Shown here: piece after piece, positions 1 to 5,720 of the stretch
Numbering within the stretch: the first letter of the stretch is position 1
Layout of the letters: each line of letters begins with the position of its first letter
Assembly (NCBI GenBank): GCA_947174375.1
Contig: CAMWIS010000102.1
Location: forward strand, 1-5,720
DNA length: 5,720 nucleotides
Reading direction: 5' to 3'
Source of the DNA: an uncultured Bacteroidales bacterium
Lineage (GTDB): Bacteria > Bacteroidota > Bacteroidia > Bacteroidales > P3
Made by a program: the position numbers and the translations under genes
The notes under the pieces: generated by a model
What the model saw: only the letters and a program-made list of their open reading frames with translations
Databases searched by the model: none
Told to the model about the DNA's origin: nothing

Positions 1-755
1 TACAGCACCTTGTGGAACTGGCTCGAATTGGCCTGCGCCGTCGGCATGATGACCATGTCGTTGATGTTGACGTGGGCCGGCAAGAGCACGCAGTAGGCGA
101 TGGCGTCGGCGATGTCGGCGGCCGTGAGCGGCGTAAAGCCCTGATATACCTTGTCGGCGCGTTCGGCATCCCCCTTGAAGCGCACGAGCGAGAATTCGGT
201 CTCCACCGCACCCGGGCAGATTTGCGTCACCTTGATGCCGTAGGGCAGTAAATCCTGCCGCATCCCCTTGCTCAACGCGTCCACGCCGTGTTTGGTGGCG
301 CAATAGACGTTGCCGTTCAGATAGGCTTCCTTGCCGGCAATCGAGCCGAGGTTGACCACGTGGCCCTTGCGGCGCGCCGTCATCCACGGCAATACGACGC
401 GGCTCACGTAGAGCAGCCCCTTGATATTGGTGTCTATCATGCGTTCCCAGTCGTCCACGACGCCCTCCTGCAACGGGTTCAAGCCCACGGCGAGGCCGGC
501 GTTGTTCACGAGCACGTCCACGGCTTTCCAGGCCTCCGGCAGGCCGTTCAGCGCCGTTTCCACGGCCTGTTTGTCGCGCACGTCGAAGCAGAGCGGCAAA
601 ACCTCCGTCTTGGCCTTCAACGCTTCGGCCACCGCCTTCAGCTTGTCTTCGCGGCGCCCCGTCACGATGAGTTTGTAACCTTCGGCGGCCAGCCGTTCGG
701 CCGTCGCCCGTCCGATGCCCGACGTCACGCCGGTAATCAATGTAATCTTTTCCAT
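1..755 (-). CDS. SDR-family NAD(P)-dependent oxidoreductase, YdfG-like (3' end at window edge)
   Basis: This is a classical short-chain dehydrogenase/reductase of about 251 residues, probably a cytosolic NADP(H)-dependent alcohol or hydroxy-acid dehydrogenase. The sequence shows the Rossmann cofactor motif TGVTSGIG at residues 8-15 and a basic pair R34-R35 just after the second beta strand, which in this family favours NADP(H) over NAD(H). It also shows NNAG at 84-87, the catalytic tetrad N110, S138, Y151 and K155 (YCATK), and the PG motif at 181-182. The overall pattern resembles E. coli YdfG (3-hydroxy acid / allo-threonine dehydrogenase), but the substrate cannot be read from sequence. The ATG at 755-753 begins directly with the first beta strand and lies 16 bases after the thyA stop, with no Shine-Dalgarno sequence. 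The last two visible bases read TA, so the next codon is either a stop (TAA/TAG) or Tyr; the length suggests the gene ends here. It is not a pteridine reductase of the PTR1/FolM type, because the arginine-containing glycine motif of those enzymes is absent. Confidence 0.95.
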   Translation of the reverse strand, partial: MEKITLITGVTSGIGRATAERLAAEGYKLIVTGRREDKLKAVAEALKAKTEVLPLCFDVRDKQAVETALNGLPEAWKAVDVLVNNAGLAVGLNPLQEGVVDDWERMIDTNIKGLLYVSRVVLPWMTARRKGHVVNLGSIAGKEAYLNGNVYCATKHGVDALSKGMRQDLLPYGIKVTQICPGAVETEFSLVRFKGDAERADKVYQGFTPLTAADIADAIAYCVLLPAHVNINDMVIMPTAQANSSQFHKVL

Positions 756-771
756 AGTCGTTAGGTTTATG

Positions 772-1566
772 CTATACCGCCACGTCCGCCTTGATATGCG
801 GGTGCGCCTGATAGTTCAGGATGCGGATGTCTTCGTAAGTGAAATCGTCCAAATTCCGCACGTCGGGGTTCAGTTCCAACGTCGGCAGCGGGAACGGCGT
901 CCGCGTCAGCTGCAGGCGCGCCTGTTCCAAGTGGTTCGAATACAGGTGCGCGTCGCCGAGCGTATGGACGAACGTACCCGGTTTGAGGCCGCAGACCTGC
1001 GCCACCATCGCGGTCAGGAGCGCGTACGACGCGATGTTGAACGGCACGCCCAAAAAGACGTCGCCGCTCCGTTGGTAGAGCTGGCACGAGAGCCGGCCCT
1101 CCGTCACGTAAAACTGGAAGAACGCGTGGCAGGGCGGCAGGGCCATCCTGTCCACCTCCGCGGGGTTCCAGGCCGACACCATGAGCCGCCGCGAGTCGGG
1201 CGTTTCGCGGATCTGCCGCACCACCGCTTTGATTTGGTCTATCGTGTGGCCGTCGGGCCCTTCCCAGCTGCGCCACTGTTTGCCGTACACCGGGCCGAGG
1301 TCGCCGTTGGCGTCGGCCCACTCGTCCCAAATCGTCACGCCGTGGTCGTGCAGGTATTTGATGTTCGTGTCGCCCTTGAGCATCCACAGCAGTTCGTAGA
1401 AGATGGAGCGCGTATGCAGTTTCTTGGTCGTCAGCAGCGGGAAGCCCTCCGAGAGGTCGAACCGCATCTGATAACCGAAATAGCTGAGCGTGCCGGTACC
1501 CGTCCGGTCCGTTTTGCGGACGCCCTGGTCGAGAATCGTGCGCAGTAAATCCAAATAGGCTTTCAT
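772..1566 (-). CDS. thyA: Thymidylate synthase
   Basis: ThyA methylates dUMP to dTMP in the cytosol using 5,10-methylenetetrahydrofolate, and releases dihydrofolate. The protein is 264 residues, the same length as E. coli ThyA, and aligns by eye without gaps. Catalytic Cys146 sits in PPCHAFF. The phosphate-binding arginines R21, R126-R127 and R166 are present, as are E58, W80, D169, N177, H207 and Y209, so the active site is complete. E. coli C168 is Gly here (QRSGDV), a non-catalytic position. The start ATG at 1566-1564 gives MKAYLDLL, matching the family N-terminus. The stop is TAG at 774-772. An A/T-rich 21-base gap separates it from the upstream hydrolase gene, and an SDR gene follows 16 bases downstream. 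Dihydrofolate reductase, which must recycle its product, is not in the window. Confidence 0.99.
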   Translation of the reverse strand: MKAYLDLLRTILDQGVRKTDRTGTGTLSYFGYQMRFDLSEGFPLLTTKKLHTRSIFYELLWMLKGDTNIKYLHDHGVTIWDEWADANGDLGPVYGKQWRSWEGPDGHTIDQIKAVVRQIRETPDSRRLMVSAWNPAEVDRMALPPCHAFFQFYVTEGRLSCQLYQRSGDVFLGVPFNIASYALLTAMVAQVCGLKPGTFVHTLGDAHLYSNHLEQARLQLTRTPFPLPTLELNPDVRNLDDFTYEDIRILNYQAHPHIKADVAV

Positions 1567-1587
1567 AATGTCTTTATAGTATATATT
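1567..1587 (-). promoter_or_regulatory. A/T-rich leader before thyA
   Basis: The 21 bases between the hydrolase stop and the thyA ATG contain 18 A or T, against roughly 60% G+C around them. On the coding strand they include TATACT followed by TATAAAG. There is no Shine-Dalgarno sequence. I see no good Bacteroidetes promoter (TTTG, about 20 bases, then TAnnTTTG) and no acceptable -35 element for the TATACT. The most likely role is an unstructured A-rich translation start region of the kind used in Bacteroidetes. An internal promoter for thyA and the SDR is possible but unproven. Confidence 0.3.
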
Positions 1588-2385
1588 TTACGGCTCGGGG
1601 TTGAACGTTACCGTCAGTCCGTCGTAAGCCGGCTTGATATGGTCGGGGAGTTCGCGGCACAGGGCCTCGTGTTCCATGAAGTGGCCGATATGGGTCAGGT
1701 AGGCCTGTTCGGGTTTTATGGTTTCGATGAAGGCCACGGCCTGATCCAGCGTGAAGTGCGAGGGGTGCGGTTCGCGCCGCAGCGCGTTCACCACCAGGAT
1801 GCGGCAGCCGCGGATGAGGTCGGCCGACCCGGCGCTGATTTCGCTCGCATCCGTAATATAGCAGAAGTCGCCGATGCGGAAGGCCGCGATGTCCATCTGG
1901 AAATGGCGGATGGCGATGGCCTGCACCGACAGGCCTTCCACGCGGAAGGGCGCGGCGTTGGGCGTAATCTCGTTCAGGATGAACTGCGGGGCGCCGGGGT
2001 AGGGATGCGCCTCGAACGCATAGGGGAAGTTCTCCTTGACGCCCTGCAGTGTCTGCGCCGTGGCGTAGAGCGGCATCGGGCGCGGCGGCGCGTAGCGGGC
2101 GTAATAGTTGTAGGGGCGCACGTCGTCCAGGCCGCCGATATGGTCGCGGTGGGGGTGGGTCAGCAGGATGGCGTCCAAGCGGTCAACGCCCGCAAAGAGC
2201 ATCTGTTCGCGGAAGTTGGGCCCCGCGTCTATGGCCACGGCCTTGTCTTCGTAGCGGATGAGGCCGGCCGTGCGCAGCCGTTTGTTCTTGGGGTTGTCCG
2301 AACGGCAGACCTCACAATGGCATCCGATCATCGGCACGCCCTGCGAGGTGCCCGTTCCGAGAAACGTGAATTCAGCCGTTTTCAT
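1588..2385 (-). CDS. PhnP-like metallo-beta-lactamase-fold hydrolase
   Basis: This 265-residue cytosolic metal-dependent hydrolase belongs to the COG1235/PhnP group, whose characterised member PhnP is a cyclic phosphodiesterase in phosphonate breakdown. The N-terminus (FLGTGTSQGVP, residues 8-18) is typical of the group. The two-metal site is complete: H77, H79, D81 and H82 in the HxHxDH motif, then H161, D179 (ITDA) and H232. A second, structural zinc site like that of PhnP is also present: C22, C24 and C27 (GCHCEVC) plus H235 in THIGH. No phosphonate genes are nearby, so the true substrate is unknown; a cyclic nucleotide or other phosphodiester is an inference. The reading frame stays open upstream to about 2757, but that stretch lies inside lpxH and is rich in Arg, Pro and Gly, as out-of-frame GC-rich DNA is. 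The ATG at 2385-2383, 8 bases after the lpxH stop, starts exactly at the conserved domain. The stop is TAA at 1590-1588. Confidence 0.95.
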   Translation of the reverse strand: MKTAEFTFLGTGTSQGVPMIGCHCEVCRSDNPKNKRLRTAGLIRYEDKAVAIDAGPNFREQMLFAGVDRLDAILLTHPHRDHIGGLDDVRPYNYYARYAPPRPMPLYATAQTLQGVKENFPYAFEAHPYPGAPQFILNEITPNAAPFRVEGLSVQAIAIRHFQMDIAAFRIGDFCYITDASEISAGSADLIRGCRILVVNALRREPHPSHFTLDQAVAFIETIKPEQAYLTHIGHFMEHEALCRELPDHIKPAYDGLTVTFNPEP

Positions 2386-2393
2386 CGTATGCG

Positions 2394-3224
2394 TTAAAAT
2401 TGTTTTTCGGTGCATTCCCCTTGCAGTTGCAGGGTCTGCCCGTCGTAAACGCCGTAAGAGAAATATTGCAGCCAGTCGCCCGCGTTCAGGTATTGGCAGT
2501 CGGTGGGCGTATTTTCGTCCAAGGCCTCTATCGGCACCAGTTGCGGCCAATGGCGGTGGGCGAAGATGAAATAGCGGATGTCGGGCTCCTCGTCCAAGGT
2601 CTCCCGCATGAAATAGCGCAGGTTCTCGTTTTTCTTGGTCTCGTAAGCCTTGCGGTCGCTCTTGAGTTCGTCGGCCTTGCGGCTGCGGCGCGAAAAGCCG
2701 CTGGCCAGCACATAACCCGTCCACGGGTGCAGCATGGCGAACAGGCTGCGGCTCCAACGCGCGGAGAACAGCCGTTTGATAAATTTGTAGCCCTTGTCGT
2801 CCGGCCCAAGGCCGTCGCCGTGGCCGAGGTAGAACTTAACGCCGTCCACCCACAGCCGCGCGTTCTGTTCGCACACGCGCAGGCCGAGTTCCTGCTGGAA
2901 GTAGTTGCGCACCCACGTGTCGTGGTTGCCGCAGAAGAAAAAGACGGGGATGCCCTTGTCGGTCAGCCGCGCCAGCGTGCCGAACAGACGGACGAAGCCT
3001 TTGGGCACCACATGGCGGTATTCGAACCAGTAGTCGAAAACGTCGCCGAGCAGGAACAGGGCGCCCATCTCCGCCTCGTGCGCCTCTATCCACGCGATAA
3101 CCTTGCGTTCGCGTTCGCGGCTCTTGTCGTAAGCGGGCGAGCCGAGGTGGAAGTCGGAGGCGAAAAACAGCTTTTTGCCCGCCTCCAGTTTAAGGTCGAT
3201 ATGGTCTACTTGTATCTTTTTCAT
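2394..3224 (-). CDS. lpxH: UDP-2,3-diacylglucosamine diphosphatase (LpxH type)
   Basis: LpxH splits UDP-2,3-diacylglucosamine into lipid X and UMP, the fourth step of lipid A synthesis, at the cytoplasmic face of the inner membrane. The calcineurin-like metallophosphoesterase motifs appear in order: SDFHLGS (D24, H26), LLGDVFDYWFEY (D61), CGNHDTW (N100, H101), LGHGDGLG (H135) and AHRHW (H223, H225). The DYWFEY stretch and the HGDGLGPDDKGYKF segment are characteristic of LpxH proteins of Bacteroidetes rather than of general phosphoesterases. A basic region at about 178-200 (RRSRK...) lies in the lid area. At 276 residues it is longer than E. coli LpxH (240). The fourth motif reads AHRH where the family normally has GHxH. 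The ATG at 3224-3222 starts inside the end of the lipoprotein gene (35-base overlap), which suggests coupled translation. The stop is TAA at 2396-2394. Confidence 0.95.
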   Translation of the reverse strand: MKKIQVDHIDLKLEAGKKLFFASDFHLGSPAYDKSRERERKVIAWIEAHEAEMGALFLLGDVFDYWFEYRHVVPKGFVRLFGTLARLTDKGIPVFFFCGNHDTWVRNYFQQELGLRVCEQNARLWVDGVKFYLGHGDGLGPDDKGYKFIKRLFSARWSRSLFAMLHPWTGYVLASGFSRRSRKADELKSDRKAYETKKNENLRYFMRETLDEEPDIRYFIFAHRHWPQLVPIEALDENTPTDCQYLNAGDWLQYFSYGVYDGQTLQLQGECTEKQF

Positions 3225-4053
3225 GGTTGCGTTCGCGTTGCACGGCCTGCAGCCGTTGCAGTTGTTCCAAGCGTTCTATGTTGTCCGAAAAACGGGTTAC
3301 GTGCGGGTTGTCCGGCAGGCTCTGCCGCATGGCCGCCGCCCAGCCGGCAAGCAGGCGGAGGTCGGCCGTGTCCTGCGCGTCGAACAGCGGACGGTTGCCG
3401 AACGGCAGCTGGGCTAAGTAAACCGGTATCAGCGTGTTCGGGTAGCGTGCCGCCAGGCGGACGCTTTCTGCCTTGTGCGCACGGTAGCGGCGGTCGAGGC
3501 TCTCCACGAGCGAGTCGTATATACGATTGGCGTCGGCCTCATAGCGGACGCCGCGCCAGTAGTCGGCCGCCTCGCGGTTCAGGCGTTCGCAAGCCTGTTG
3601 CGCCCGCTGGAACGGCAGGATATGCAGGCTGTCGGCCCCGCCCGCCGCGTCGTTCACGTGCGCGCTGCCCACCAGGTCGGCGTAGTCCGCCTCCACCGTC
3701 AGCCTGTCGCCTGTGGCCGGAAACAGCACCAAGGGCGCGGCCTCGCCCGCCGTATCGGTCACGGCTTCCGTCTGCAGGGCGAACAGGCTCAGGCTGTCGT
3801 TGCCGAAGCGGAACCGTCCGCAGCCCTGTTTGTCCAAGCGGATGGCCGCTACCGTCACCGTGCCCGTATTGGCGCGCAGTTCGTAGAGCGTCAGCGGGCG
3901 TTCCGCGCCCCCGTGCAGACAGACGTGCACCGTCGTCCGGCCCTCCGGGGCCGCGCGCCGGCACCCCGTGCCGAGGCCGCATAGCCATGCGGCCAGGAAG
4001 GCCGCCATGCCCCGGGCCGTGTACCGCCTTATCGCCTGCCCGAAATGGTTCAT
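3190..4053 (-). CDS. Predicted lipoprotein, DUF4369-like, lacking a thioredoxin domain
   Basis: This 287-residue exported protein has no assigned function. The n-region is basic (R9, R10, R14), the hydrophobic core spans about residues 16-28, and a lipobox-like LGTGC ends at Cys31, suggesting a lipid-anchored envelope protein. The box is imperfect because Gly rather than Leu/Val/Ile sits at -3. No acidic surface-export signal follows the Cys (next residues RRAAPE). Residues 40-135 look beta-rich and carry DUF4369-like landmarks: LDKQGCGRFRF (73-83), LVLFPATGDRLTVEADY (108-124) and GSAHVN (129-134). Residues 145-275 are mainly helical, with RYPNTLIPVYLAQLPF (203-218) resembling the linker helices that precede thioredoxin in Bacteroidetes TlpA-type proteins. 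No CxxC thioredoxin domain follows. The ATG at 4053-4051 overlaps the glnS stop as ATGA and gives a full signal peptide; the in-frame ATG at 4008 would drop the basic n-region. The 3' end overlaps lpxH by 35 bases. The gene is well supported; the family call is by eye. Confidence 0.8.
   Translation of the reverse strand: MNHFGQAIRRYTARGMAAFLAAWLCGLGTGCRRAAPEGRTTVHVCLHGGAERPLTLYELRANTGTVTVAAIRLDKQGCGRFRFGNDSLSLFALQTEAVTDTAGEAAPLVLFPATGDRLTVEADYADLVGSAHVNDAAGGADSLHILPFQRAQQACERLNREAADYWRGVRYEADANRIYDSLVESLDRRYRAHKAESVRLAARYPNTLIPVYLAQLPFGNRPLFDAQDTADLRLLAGWAAAMRQSLPDNPHVTRFSDNIERLEQLQRLQAVQRERNHEKDTSRPYRP
3938..3973 (-). other. Two adjacent perfect GC-rich hairpins in the lipoprotein gene
   Basis: In transcript order the first hairpin is CGGCAC-GGG-GTGCCG (3973-3959) and the second is CGGCCC-CGGA-GGGCCG (3953-3938). 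Each has a perfect six-base-pair stem and a short loop, with five bases between them. They lie about 80-116 bases into the lipoprotein coding region, and the Cys31 codon sits in the 3' arm of the first. No T tract follows, so this is not an intrinsic terminator. It may slow translation around the signal peptide boundary or be chance in GC-rich coding DNA. Confidence 0.4.
4050..4053 (-). other. ATGA stop-start overlap coupling glnS and the lipoprotein gene
   Basis: The TGA stop of glnS (4052-4050) shares bases with the ATG of the lipoprotein gene (4053-4051). This arrangement usually allows terminating ribosomes to restart. No Shine-Dalgarno sequence precedes the ATG, so coupling is a likely way of initiating here. 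It is the main argument for choosing this start over the longer open frame upstream. Confidence 0.75.
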
Positions 4054-5720
4054 GCCTTTGCGTTCTCTTTCGCCCACGTGTCTTTGAGGCCCACGGTCTT
4101 GTTGAAGATCAGGCGGCCTTCGCGCGCGGCGTCCGGATCCACGTTGAAGTAGCCAAGACGTTCGAACTGGAAGTGATCCAGCGGCTTGGCACCGGCCAAA
4201 AACGCCTCCACCTTGCAATTTTGCTTGATTTCCAACGAGTCGGGGTTGAGGTTGTCGAGGAACGTCTTGCCCTCTTCCACCTCGTCGGGCGTGGGCGTGT
4301 TGAACAGCCGGTCGAAGACGCGCACCTCGGCGTCTAAGGCGTGCTGGGCCGACACCCAGTGCAGCGTGCCTTTCACCTTGCGGCCGTCGGGCGAGTTGCC
4401 GCCCTTGGAGGCCGGGTCATACGTGCAGTGGATTTCCGTGATGTTGCCGGCGGCGTCTTTCACCACGTCGGTGCAGCGCACGAAGTAGGCGTAGCGCAAG
4501 CGCACCTCCGTGCCCGGCGAGAGGCGGAAATATTTCTTGGGCGGGTTCTCCATAAAGTCCTCGCGTTCGATATACAGCTCGCGCGAGAACGTCACCTTGC
4601 GCGTGCCCATCGTCGGGTCTTCGGGGTTGTTGATGGCTTCCAGCTCCTCGGTCTGCCCTTCGGGGTAGTTCGTGATGACGACCTTGACCGGGTCGAGCAC
4701 CGCCATCACGCGCTGCGCCTTCTTGTTCAGGTCTTCGCGCACGCACCATTCCAGCAGCGACACGTCAATCGTGTTGTCGCGCTTGGCCACGCCGATTTTG
4801 TCGGCGAACAGGCGGATGGAGGCCGGCGTGTAGCCGCGCCGCCGCAGGCCCGAAATCGTCGGCATACGCGGGTCGTCCCAGCCCATGACGTGTTTCTCCT
4901 GCACGAGTTGCAGCAGCTTGCGCTTGCTCATGACCGTATAGCTGAGGTTGAGCCGCGCGAACTCAATCTGTTGGGGCGCGTGGATTTTCAGCGTGGCGAT
5001 GAACCAGTCGTACAGCGGCCGGTGCACTTCGAATTCGAGCGTGCAGATCGAGTGCGTGATGCCCTCTATCGAGTCGCTTTCGCCGTGGGCGTAGTCGTAC
5101 ATCGGGTAGATGCACCATTGGTTGCCCGTGCGGTGGTGCTCCTGGTGGATGATGCGGTACATGATGGGGTCGCGCATATGCATATTGGGCGAGGCCAAGT
5201 CTATTTTGGCGCGCAGCGTCTTGGCGCCGTTCGGGAATTCGCCCTTGCGCATCCGTTCAAACAGGTCGAGGTTCTCTTCCACGGAGCGGTCGCGGTAGGG
5301 GCTGGGCCGTCCCGGCTGCGTCGTCGTGCCGCGGTATTCGGAGGCCTCCTCCTGGCTCAGGTCGCAGACGTAGGCCTTGCCCTCCTTGATGAGTTGCACG
5401 GCCCATTGGTACAGCTGTTCGAAATAGTCGGACGCGTAGTATTCGGCATCCCACTTGAAGCCCAGCCATTTGATGTCTTCCTTGATGGAATCCACATATT
5501 CGGTGTCTTCCTTCGTGGGGTTCGTGTCGTCGAAGCGGAGGTTCGTCTTGCCGCCGTATTTCTGCGCGATACCGAAGTTGAGGCAGATGGATTTGGCGTG
5601 TCCGATGTGCAGGTAGCCGTTGGGTTCGGGCGGGAAGCGCGTGTGCACGCGGCTGCCGTTCTTGCCGGAGGCCAAGTCCTTTTCAATGATTTCTTCGATA
5701 AAGTTCAGCGACTTTTCGGC
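4050..5720 (-). CDS. glnS: Glutaminyl-tRNA synthetase (5' end beyond window)
   Basis: GlnRS charges tRNA-Gln with glutamine in the cytosol. The 556 visible residues, numbered from 5720, hold an almost complete class I synthetase. The ATP-binding HIGH motif is at 39-42 in the GlnRS-type context PPEPNGYLHIGHAKS, and the KMSKS-equivalent VMSKRKL is at 263-269. The segment GITHSICTLEFEVHRPLYDWF lies at about 220-240. The C-terminal anticodon-binding beta-barrels include DPTMGTRKVTFSRELYIERE at about 368-387. The context of the HIGH motif separates it from GluRS. The frame stays open to the window edge; the first visible residues, AEKSLNFIEEIIEKDL, match the N-terminal helix of bacterial GlnRS, so only a short N-terminal piece is missing. 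The in-frame TTG at 5675 is an internal Leu codon, not the start. The stop TGA at 4052-4050 overlaps the next gene. Having GlnRS means Gln-tRNA need not be made through Glu-tRNA amidation. Confidence 0.98.
   Translation of the reverse strand, partial: AEKSLNFIEEIIEKDLASGKNGSRVHTRFPPEPNGYLHIGHAKSICLNFGIAQKYGGKTNLRFDDTNPTKEDTEYVDSIKEDIKWLGFKWDAEYYASDYFEQLYQWAVQLIKEGKAYVCDLSQEEASEYRGTTTQPGRPSPYRDRSVEENLDLFERMRKGEFPNGAKTLRAKIDLASPNMHMRDPIMYRIIHQEHHRTGNQWCIYPMYDYAHGESDSIEGITHSICTLEFEVHRPLYDWFIATLKIHAPQQIEFARLNLSYTVMSKRKLLQLVQEKHVMGWDDPRMPTISGLRRRGYTPASIRLFADKIGVAKRDNTIDVSLLEWCVREDLNKKAQRVMAVLDPVKVVITNYPEGQTEELEAINNPEDPTMGTRKVTFSRELYIEREDFMENPPKKYFRLSPGTEVRLRYAYFVRCTDVVKDAAGNITEIHCTYDPASKGGNSPDGRKVKGTLHWVSAQHALDAEVRVFDRLFNTPTPDEVEEGKTFLDNLNPDSLEIKQNCKVEAFLAGAKPLDHFQFERLGYFNVDPDAAREGRLIFNKTVGLKDTWAKENAKA

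Noticed and set aside
288..764. A 158-codon plus-strand open frame antisense to the SDR gene.
   Set aside because: The minus-strand frame holds every SDR motif; this one holds none.
756..771. A possible terminator between thyA and the SDR gene.
   Set aside because: The 16-base gap has no inverted repeat and no T tract.
767..1387. A 206-codon minus-strand open frame inside thyA in another frame.
   Set aside because: Its composition is typical of out-of-frame GC-rich DNA, and it overlaps thyA completely.
715..1548. A 277-codon plus-strand open frame covering nearly all of thyA.
   Set aside because: It is antisense to an unmistakable thyA, very rich in Arg and Val, and matches no known family.
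1639..2397. A 252-codon plus-strand open frame antisense to the PhnP-like gene.
   Set aside because: It lies opposite a gene with a full set of metal ligands and has no domain of its own.
2386..2757. A 124-residue N-terminal extension of the PhnP-like protein.
   Set aside because: The extension lies within lpxH and is Arg/Pro/Gly/Leu-rich, while the ATG at 2385 begins exactly at the conserved fold, 8 bases after lpxH.
4054..4218. A longer N-terminus for the lipoprotein, reaching back into glnS.
   Set aside because: It would bury the signal peptide inside the protein, and the ATGA overlap start gives a complete one.
2400..4337. A 645-codon open frame on the plus strand, antisense to lpxH, the lipoprotein gene and the end of glnS.
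   Set aside because: It lies opposite well-supported genes and its product is a low-complexity Arg/Pro/Ala/Gly-rich sequence with no recognisable domain. GC-rich codon use readily leaves antisense frames free of stops.
5673..5675. A TTG start for glnS.
   Set aside because: The frame is open upstream to the window edge and encodes the usual GlnRS N-terminal helix, so this TTG is an internal Leu codon.

Overview
The window is a tightly packed run of six genes, all on the minus strand, so transcription runs from high to low coordinates. In that order they are: glutaminyl-tRNA synthetase (glnS, 5' end cut by the window edge), a predicted DUF4369-like lipoprotein, a LpxH-type UDP-2,3-diacylglucosamine diphosphatase, a PhnP-like metallo-beta-lactamase-fold hydrolase, thymidylate synthase (thyA), and a classical short-chain dehydrogenase (SDR, 3' end at the window edge). 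No RNA gene, mobile element, CRISPR array, long repeat or clear intrinsic terminator was seen, and no gap between genes is longer than 21 bases.

Organism. G+C is about 60% by eye. The lipid A gene points to a Gram-negative. None of the five visible start codons has a GGAGG-like Shine-Dalgarno sequence, the LpxH is of the longer Bacteroidetes style (276 aa), and the lipoprotein resembles the DUF4369 family that is typical of Bacteroidetes. Together these suggest a high-GC Bacteroidales, perhaps near Alistipes/Rikenellaceae. The phylum is moderately well supported; the genus is a guess.

Layout. glnS (4050-5720) ends in a 4-base ATGA overlap with the lipoprotein gene (3190-4053). That gene runs 35 bases into lpxH (3190-3224). 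The PhnP-like gene (1588-2385) starts 8 bases after the lpxH stop. thyA (772-1566) follows after an A/T-rich 21-base gap, and the SDR gene (1-755) starts 16 bases after thyA. The spacing suggests one transcription unit, or two if the A/T-rich gap before thyA holds a promoter.

Functions. The set is mostly housekeeping: glutamine charging of tRNA, lipid A synthesis, dTMP synthesis, and two small-molecule enzymes whose substrates cannot be told from sequence. The least explained member is the lipoprotein. It looks like the N-terminal half of a Bacteroidetes TlpA-type protein without its thioredoxin domain, and it is translationally coupled between glnS and lpxH. I found no convincing new multi-gene system; the findings are local oddities and testable context questions.
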